Source: an uncultured Planctomycetales bacterium
GTDB taxonomy: Bacteria; Planctomycetota; Planctomycetia; Pirellulales; Thermoguttaceae
Direction: 5' to 3'
NCBI GenBank assembly: GCA_937889015.1
Contig: CALARR010000070.1
Location: forward strand, 1 to 64,000
Length of the DNA stretch: 64,000 bases
Of this stretch, positions 58,680 through 64,000 are shown one piece after another. The position numbers were made by a program, and so were the translations under genes. The notes beneath the pieces are model-generated. The model was not told the DNA's origin and did not search any database. It saw only the letters and a list, made by a program, of their open reading frames with translations. Position 1 is the stretch's first letter, and each line of letters starts with the position of its first letter.

Positions 58680-59237
58680 TCAGGTGGGATGCGAGACCTT
58701 CGGATCATACCACCGATTCAGGTTGTTCTGCAAACCGGAGGCTTCGTCGAACTGGCGGCCCGTGTAGCCCAACAGGCAGTCCACCGCCGGGCCGGTCTCC
58801 GAGGCCAGATTGCCATAAGAGTCGTACACCCGATGGTTCTCGATCGTCGTGACGTCGTTCTGGGCATCGTAGCTCACCAGGTCGCGCACGCTGCCCTGAT
58901 GGTCGGTCAGGGCGTAGAGCACTTCGGCGTCGGCCACGTTCTCGTCGGCGAAGAGGTGGTCGATCGCCTGCGCGTTCCAGAGGTAGCGGTGCGACAGGGC
59001 CGGGCTCGACGATTGACCACCGACGCTGCCGGCGGTCGTTCCGGCGAATTGCAGGGCGATCTGACCGCGATCGTACACGTAGACCGAGACCTGCGTCGCG
59101 TAAATCCCGAACCGGCTGGCCAACTGCGCCAGCGTCCGATCCTCCTCGACCGCCGCCAAGGCCACCTTGCCTTGAACCCGGCGGCGGCAGGCACACCAGG
59201 TTTCTTGCCTATATCCTCTTGACCTCCTGGACCTCAT
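58680..59237 (-). pseudogene. Rhs core fragment fused to IS3-type transposase fragment
   Basis: About 185 residues. The first part (RVQGKVALAAVEEDRTLAQL, then ASRFGIYATQV) matches the helix-turn-helix start of IS3/IS911-type OrfA transposases. It switches to an Rhs core (YALTDHQGSVRDLVSYD, HRVYDSYGNLASETG, LLGYTGRQFDEASGL, LNRWYDP). Rhs proteins normally continue past RWYDP to a variable toxin tip; here a stop follows within a few residues, and thousands of upstream residues are missing. It is almost surely a recombination remnant, not a working protein. Confidence 0.75.
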
Positions 59238-59259
59238 CTGACAGGCTCAGATTGTAGTA

Positions 59260-59339
59260 GGAACCTATCCTGGAATCACTATAGCCACGTCGGGCGGCCC
59301 GGCAGGACCGAACTGCTGACAGGTTTTGGGATCGGCTCC
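59260..59339 (+). repeat. Palindromic repeat, copy F
   Basis: GGAACCTATCCTGGAATC at the left end and ACAGGTTTTGGGATCGGCTCC at the right end, with a perfect CGTCGGGCGGCCCGGCAGG core. It lies between the Rhs remnant and the GcvH-like gene. Confidence 0.85.
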
Positions 59340-59401
59340 AGATCCTGTGGTCCAGTTTTCGGGGGCCACCTCCCCCTCACTCCCTTTGCGCTGACCAAGA
59401 A

Positions 59402-59944
59402 ATGCCGCCGCTTGTCTTCATGATGGGCCGTTCGCCGGCCTTCCTGCCCACCGATCGATGCTACGCGCGCAACCACATGTGGGCCCTGCGCACTAAGGAC
59501 GTGTGGCGTTGCGGACTGTCGGCCTATGCCGTGCGGCTCTTGGGCGACCTGCGGCGTCTGGAGTGGTCGGCGCCGACCGGCGCCGAGGTCCAGGCCCAAC
59601 AGGTCCTGGGCACCATCGAGGGCTCGAAGGCCGTGAGCGATCTGTTCGCCCCGGCGGCCGGTGTGCTGCAGGCATTGAACCCGGCCGTGCTGGCGGACCC
59701 CAGCCTGCTGAACAGCAACCTCTACGACTTGGCCTGGCTGTTTGATCTGCGCCTGCCGGACGATGCCCCCTCTGCGTCAGGGCAGCCCATCGAGGGTCGC
59801 GATTCGCTCGGGCCGCCGGCCGCGTTCCTTGCGCCGCAACAGTATCTCCAGCACCTGGAACTCTGCTGGCCGATCGCGCAGCGGATTCTCAAGGGACAAG
59901 TTGCAGGGCCCGTGCCCGGCGAAGATACTGGAAAGAGCGGCTAG
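59402..59944 (+). CDS. GcvH-like lipoyl-domain protein
   Basis: 180 residues. The fold of glycine-cleavage H protein is visible: YARNHMWALR, WRCGLSAYAVRLLGDLRRLEW, then LGTIEGSKAVSDLFAPAAG. Lys76 in EGSKAVSD corresponds to the lipoylated lysine (ESVKAASD in canonical H). LLNSNLYDLAWLFDLRL matches the H-protein C-terminal N-x-x-(P)-Y-x-x-(G)-W motif. It is longer than GcvH (about 130) and has no gcvT or gcvP nearby. It is next to a ferredoxin-like gene, so a lipoyl-based redox or sulfur-carrier role is possible. Confidence 0.75.
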   Translation: MPPLVFMMGRSPAFLPTDRCYARNHMWALRTKDVWRCGLSAYAVRLLGDLRRLEWSAPTGAEVQAQQVLGTIEGSKAVSDLFAPAAGVLQALNPAVLADPSLLNSNLYDLAWLFDLRLPDDAPSASGQPIEGRDSLGPPAAFLAPQQYLQHLELCWPIAQRILKGQVAGPVPGEDTGKSG

Positions 59945-60010
59945 TGGTTGCCGACGGGTCGAGGCGTGTTTCGATCGTTGGTTCTTCTTCCTTTTGCATT
60001 CCGTATTCCT

Positions 60011-60928
60011 ATGACTTCCCGCTTGGCAGTAATCCTCTCCCAGGCGCGCGACGGCACGCCTGAGCAGCGAAGACTGGAAACACAGCTCGTTGAGCAGCTT
60101 AGTGCCATTCCGGGCATTGAGCTGTCCGTGGTGCCGCATCTGTACGATCTTCCGCCGGCGGGCCGCGCGGCTGGCAACCTGCAAGCGATGGCCGGCGATC
60201 TGGTCGTGCTCAGTTGGCTCTATCCGCGCGCCGCCTTCTGGGTCCTGGATGCCAACGGCCTGACCGGCCGCATGGGAGTCACGCGCTTCTTCTCCAAGGA
60301 AGAACTGGAGAGCCGTAGCCATAACCCCAAACGAACCAAGGCCGCGCGCACGATCTGGTGTCTCGATCTGCGCGCCGCGGATGAACCGCGTATCATCGTC
60401 GAGGAAGTCCAACGCATCCTAACCGAGGCCGCCGGAGGCGTGCCAACCGCGACCGCCGGCGGCGCACCGCGGGCGATCGCCGAGCCCGCCGGGCCGCGAT
60501 GGTATCCGGTGATCGACTACGATCGCTGCACCGACTGCCTGGAATGCCTGAACTTCTGCCTGTTCGGCGTGTTCGACGTGGATCAGCAGCAATCCCTGTA
60601 TGTCGAACAGCCCGACGCCTGCCGGCCCGGCTGTCCGGCGTGTGCGCGGATCTGTCCCAGTGGGGCGATCATGTTCCCGGCGCACCAGGAGCCGGTCATT
60701 GCCGGTCACGGGGTCGGTGGCCATGAGGCGTTCAAGCTCGATTTGTCGCAACTGTTCCAAGGCGTGGATGGGACCACCTTGGCGGCCGCGGAGCGTGCGC
60801 GCGCCTTGGCCGCACAGAACGCTGGGCAACCGGCAGTCGAACCACCGGCCTCCGCCCCAGCGCCCGCCCCGCCGCGTGCCAAAGATGATCTCGACCGCCT
60901 GGTCGACGGCCTGGACGAGTTGCCGTAG
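60011..60928 (+). CDS. Ferredoxin-like iron-sulfur protein, partner of GcvH-like protein
   Basis: 305 residues. The N-terminal 150 residues form an unrecognised alpha/beta domain (LAVILSQARDGTPEQRRLET, GDLVVLSWLYPRAAFWVLDA). The second part has eight clustered cysteines, CTDCLECLNFC (173-183) and CRPGCPACARIC plus P (204-216), sufficient for two [4Fe-4S] clusters as in 8Fe ferredoxins. A Pro/Ala-rich tail follows. The ATG at 60011 starts 66 bp after the GcvH-like gene on the same strand, so the two probably work together in electron transfer. Confidence 0.75.
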   Translation: MTSRLAVILSQARDGTPEQRRLETQLVEQLSAIPGIELSVVPHLYDLPPAGRAAGNLQAMAGDLVVLSWLYPRAAFWVLDANGLTGRMGVTRFFSKEELESRSHNPKRTKAARTIWCLDLRAADEPRIIVEEVQRILTEAAGGVPTATAGGAPRAIAEPAGPRWYPVIDYDRCTDCLECLNFCLFGVFDVDQQQSLYVEQPDACRPGCPACARICPSGAIMFPAHQEPVIAGHGVGGHEAFKLDLSQLFQGVDGTTLAAAERARALAAQNAGQPAVEPPASAPAPAPPRAKDDLDRLVDGLDELP

Positions 60929-61275
60929 CGGTTGGAGCGAAAGAAGCGGCTGTAGGAGGCCGGATGCCGGGCATGAGGGCACACATCGCGCACCTGTCCT
61001 GCAGATGAACGGTGGGGAGAAACACGCGCGGTGTCGTTGTCCGCGGCAATCCCGTCTTCAGAGTGGTTTGCGTTGGACTGTCGGGCGTGGGGCGATTATC
61101 GTAGACAGAAGCGGCCCTTCCACTTATCTGCTGCCCCTCTCTTGATTGAATCCTACATCGTCCATGTCTGGCGAGGGCGGCCATCGGACGCCCGTCTTCG
61201 TGACCTCCCGTTGCGCTGCCCCAGGCATGGGCAACGCACAGACTACCCCTCTCCTACTCAACGTCGAGGCCTGCC
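60929..61275. other. Intergenic region
   Basis: No gene, repeat or clear promoter seen; upstream region of the tricorn-like gene. Confidence 0.5.
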
Positions 61276-64000
61276 GTGAGAGCGAAAGCCTACCCCAGAA
61301 CCATCACAGCCACGTCGGGCGGCCCGGCAAGACTGAATTGGCAACAGATTCTGGGGCCGGCTCTAAGTCCCTGGGCGATTGTACTGAGTTGTGGTCTGGT
61401 GTGGTCGGCATGGACAGCGGCGGCCAGCGAGCCGATCCGGCTGGCGTCTTCGCCCACCTTGTCGCCCGACGGCCAGTCTCTGGCCTTCTCCTGGCACGGC
61501 AATCTGTGGATGGTGGCGTCTACCGGGGGTGAGGCCCGGCAGATCACGACGCACATCGCGCGCGACAGCCGGCCCTGCTTCTCGCCCGACGGCCAGCAGT
61601 TGGCCTTCACCAGCGAGCGGACCGGCACGCGGCAGGTGTATGTGACCAGCGTGTCGGGCGGATTCGCCGCGCAAGTGACGTTCCACTCCGAGGGCAGCTC
61701 GCTGGAAGAGTGGTTCCCGGACAGCCGGGCGCTGCTGGTCAGCGGCGTTCGCGATCACTCCTGGCATCACGCGGACCGTTTCTTCCGCGTGGGGCTGGCC
61801 AAACGGTCGGCCGAGGAACTGCTGTTCGACGCGGCGGGCCGCGACGCCAGCCTTTCGCCCGACGGCAAGAAGCTGCTCTTCGTGCGCGAGGACGTGGTCT
61901 GGTGGCGCAAGGGCTATCGCGGCAGCCAGTCCGGTCAGATCTGGATGTACGACCTGGTCAGCAAGCAGTACACGAAACTGGTGGACCATGAGCGCGGCTG
62001 TCGCTACCCGCTTTGGCAACCGGACGGCAAGGGCTTCTACTATGTCGGTGGCCAGAGCGGCAGTTTCAATCTCTGGCAGCGCGATCTGGCCAGCGGCCGC
62101 CAACGGCAACTGACCACCTACCGCGACGACTCGGTGGTGATGCCCTGCATTTCGCGCGACGGCTCGACGATCGTGTTCCGCTATCTGTTCGATCTGTACC
62201 GCTATCAGCCCCAATCGAACAAGCCGCCGGAACGGATCGAAATCACCTGCGACAGCGACGTCGTCCCCGATGCCTTCATGCGCCGCGTGCTGCAGTCGGC
62301 CAGCGCGGTGAGTTTCTCCAGCGATGGGTTGGAACTGGCCATGATCGCCGGCGGGGACTTGTGGGTCATGGACACCGAGCTGCGCGAACCGCGCCAGGTC
62401 ACCAACACGCCCGAGGAAGAGCGGTGGCCCGCCTTTGCGCCCGACGGCCGCTCCGTCCTCTTCGTCAGCGACAAGGACGGCCAGTGCGACATGTGGCGCG
62501 CCACGCGCAGCGATTCCAAGAAGTATTGGTGGCAGAACGATCGCTTCGTGCTCACGCGGATCACCAACGACGTGGAGAACGAGAGCCATCTGCAGTGGAG
62601 CCCCCTGGGCGACGCCGTGGCCTTTGTCAAAGGGCTGGGGGACCTGTGGGTCATGTCGGCCGACGGCAAGAGCGCGCGGCGCGTGTTGGAGCACTGGGAG
62701 CGCCTCTCCTACGATTGGTCGCCCGACGGCAAGTGGCTGACGTATGCCGCCTTCGACACCGACTTCAATCGCGACGTGTGGGTGCTCAGCCTGGAAGGGG
62801 AACAGAAGCCGGTCAATCTTTCCTGCCATCCCAACAACGACGGCAATCCGGTCTGGTCGCCGGACGGCCGGATCATCGCCTTCACCGGCCGGCGCCAAGG
62901 CACCGACGTCGACTTGTACTTCGTCTATCTGCAGAAAGAGCAAGCCGAGGTCGACTCGCACGATCGGGCCGTGCAGCGCGCCATCGACAAGATCCGCAAG
63001 GCGCGGTTGAAACCCAATCCCACCACTTCCAAAGAGGTGCGGCCGGCCTCGGGCAGCGGTGCGACTCCGGCCGCCAAGCCTGCCGGTGCCACACCCGCCC
63101 CCAAGACCGTGATCGTTACCTCCAAGGACACCAGCCGCAGCCTGCCCAAGAATCCGCCCAAGGTCCGTATCGATCTGGAGGGCATCGCCGATCGCATCCA
63201 CCGCGTGGCCATTCCCAACATGGCCGAGGGGGGCCTGTTCTGGGCGCCCGACTCCAAGCGTCTGGCCTTCACGGCCAACATCGACGGCAAGCCCGGCACC
63301 TACACGATTTCCTTGCCCGAAGACCTGAAGCCCAAATTGCTGGCCGCGCACACGGGGCGTTCGGCGCGCTGGCTGGAGGCCGACCAACGCGTGGTGTGGC
63401 TGTCCAGCGGCGTTCCGGCCAGCCTTTCGGCCAGCGGCCTGCAGTCGCTGTACAGTTTCTCCGTGCCCCAGCAAGTGGATGTGAAGGGCCGCTTCGCCGC
63501 CGCCTTCGACCAGTGCTGGCGCGCGATGCGCGACTACTACTACGACGCCACTCTGGGCAACCGCAACTGGGACGAGATCCGCCGCAAGTACGCCCCCTCG
63601 GCGCGAAAGGCCGTCAACAGCGACGAACTGGGCGAGATCGTGTGCCTGATGCTCGGCGAACTGAATGGTTCGCACCTCAACTTCTACCCGCTCGGCGAGC
63701 CAGCGCCCAGCGACGACGCACAAGGCAGTGGCGACAGACCCGTGGCGGCCAATGGTCCTTCCGTCCTCCGCAGCACAAGCGACCGCCGCTGGAACGAGAC
63801 CACGGCCCACCTGGGCCTGCAGTTCGATCCGGCGCACAAGGGGCCGGGCTGGAAGGTCAAGCAAGTGATCGACGGCAGCCCGGCCGACCGTGTGAAGACC
63901 AAGATCCGGCCCGGCGAGTTGCTCCTCAGCGTCGATGGCCGCGCCGTGCAGCCGGCCGCCGACCCGACGCTGGTCCTCAATGGTCCGCCGAACCGCGATG
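61276..64000 (+). CDS. Tricorn-like protease, 3' end outside window
   Basis: 908 codons to the window edge with no stop. The hydrophobic export segment (WAIVLSCGLVWSAWTAAAS) is followed by WD40-like PD40 beta-propeller repeats (SPTLSPDGQSLAFSWHGNLW; RDSRPCFSPDGQQLAFTSE; WSPDGKWLTYAAFDTDFNR; WSPDGRIIAFTGRRQGTDVD). A helical core follows (FDQCWRAMRDYYYDATLGNR) and the start of a PDZ domain (HLGLQFDPAHKGPGWKVKQV, PGELLLSVDGRAV). The protease domain should follow outside. No in-frame ATG lies upstream. GTG 61276, with GAGG 6 nt before it, is the best start. This makes the palindromic repeat at 61284-61367 part of the N-terminus, between MRAK and the signal segment. Confidence 0.85.
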   Translation, partial: MRAKAYPRTITATSGGPARLNWQQILGPALSPWAIVLSCGLVWSAWTAAASEPIRLASSPTLSPDGQSLAFSWHGNLWMVASTGGEARQITTHIARDSRPCFSPDGQQLAFTSERTGTRQVYVTSVSGGFAAQVTFHSEGSSLEEWFPDSRALLVSGVRDHSWHHADRFFRVGLAKRSAEELLFDAAGRDASLSPDGKKLLFVREDVVWWRKGYRGSQSGQIWMYDLVSKQYTKLVDHERGCRYPLWQPDGKGFYYVGGQSGSFNLWQRDLASGRQRQLTTYRDDSVVMPCISRDGSTIVFRYLFDLYRYQPQSNKPPERIEITCDSDVVPDAFMRRVLQSASAVSFSSDGLELAMIAGGDLWVMDTELREPRQVTNTPEEERWPAFAPDGRSVLFVSDKDGQCDMWRATRSDSKKYWWQNDRFVLTRITNDVENESHLQWSPLGDAVAFVKGLGDLWVMSADGKSARRVLEHWERLSYDWSPDGKWLTYAAFDTDFNRDVWVLSLEGEQKPVNLSCHPNNDGNPVWSPDGRIIAFTGRRQGTDVDLYFVYLQKEQAEVDSHDRAVQRAIDKIRKARLKPNPTTSKEVRPASGSGATPAAKPAGATPAPKTVIVTSKDTSRSLPKNPPKVRIDLEGIADRIHRVAIPNMAEGGLFWAPDSKRLAFTANIDGKPGTYTISLPEDLKPKLLAAHTGRSARWLEADQRVVWLSSGVPASLSASGLQSLYSFSVPQQVDVKGRFAAAFDQCWRAMRDYYYDATLGNRNWDEIRRKYAPSARKAVNSDELGEIVCLMLGELNGSHLNFYPLGEPAPSDDAQGSGDRPVAANGPSVLRSTSDRRWNETTAHLGLQFDPAHKGPGWKVKQVIDGSPADRVKTKIRPGELLLSVDGRAVQPAADPTLVLNGPPNRD
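61284..61367 (+). repeat. Palindromic repeat, copy E, in the tricorn-like gene start
   Basis: AAAGCCTACCCCAGAACC at the left end and AGATTCTGGGGCCGGCTCTAA at the right end, with the core CGTCGGGCGGCCCGGCAAG. 84 bp, 28 codons, open in the frame of the downstream gene. Confidence 0.85.

Noticed and set aside
59402..59944. Assignment as gcvH of a glycine-cleavage operon
   Set aside because: No gcvT or gcvP nearby, protein is longer than GcvH, and the partner is a ferredoxin-like gene; kept only as GcvH-like.
61363..63864. 833-residue open frame on the minus strand opposite the tricorn-like gene
   Set aside because: Shadow of the propeller-encoding frame; composition typical of antisense high-GC DNA, and the plus-strand frame has clear PD40 repeats.

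Overview
The window looks like a high-GC chromosome segment of a planctomycete, probably Pirellulales-like. This is inferred from gene content, not from a marker gene. The supporting traits are a planctomycete-style type II secretion (T2SS) operon with an oversized secretin, many Sec- or Tat-exported oxidoreductase and TIM-barrel proteins in sugar-catabolism clusters, a sulfatase and sulfotransferase operon, an ECF sigma factor with a membrane partner, a BamA with a huge low-complexity insert, and short heptameric intergenic repeats.

Layout. 1-4.8 kb holds a decayed small gene between heptamer arrays, a multi-pass membrane protein, an HdeD-like protein and an ECF sigma factor/membrane regulator pair. 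5.3-14.3 kb is a tight plus-strand operon of six exported proteins: SUMF1-PEBP fusion, two arylsulfotransferase-like proteins, an SMP-30-like lactonase, a sulfatase and a metallophosphoesterase. Several carry Arg/Asp/Pro-rich basic tails or linkers. 14.6-16.4 kb holds a DMT-type permease and a BON-domain protein that overlaps a convergent lipoprotein gene. 16.2-32.0 kb is a minus-strand T2SS operon (E, F, G, H, I, J, K, PilM/GspL-like, PilO/GspM-like with a GspC/PilP-like end, secretin, lipoprotein). 32.7-34.2 kb has an EF-hand protein and a zinc-ribbon protein.

34.4-45.4 kb is one minus-strand gene for a protein of about 3,680 residues. It contains about 40 secretin-N-like modules and no secretin barrel, and carries a recent 712-bp duplication that looks exact. 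I consider it the most unusual object in the window. Its position beside the T2SS operon suggests, but does not prove, a role with the secretion machinery.

45.8-52.3 kb is a six-gene minus-strand operon (two Gfo/Idh/MocA proteins, two xylose-isomerase-like TIM barrels, a ThuA-like protein, an aldo/keto-reductase-like protein) behind a promoter whose -10 lies in a perfect palindrome. Then come rpsR, bamA, a putative zinc metallopeptidase, an Rhs/transposase remnant, a GcvH-like lipoyl protein with a ferredoxin-like partner, and the start of a tricorn-like protease cut by the window end.

An approximately 84-bp palindromic repeat occurs in about ten full or degenerate copies. Most are intergenic, three of them in or directly upstream of the T2SS operon. 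Two appear to be read in frame inside coding sequence: the GspL/PilM-like protein, and probably the N-terminus of the tricorn-like protein. No rRNA, tRNA, CRISPR array or intact insertion sequence was recognised.
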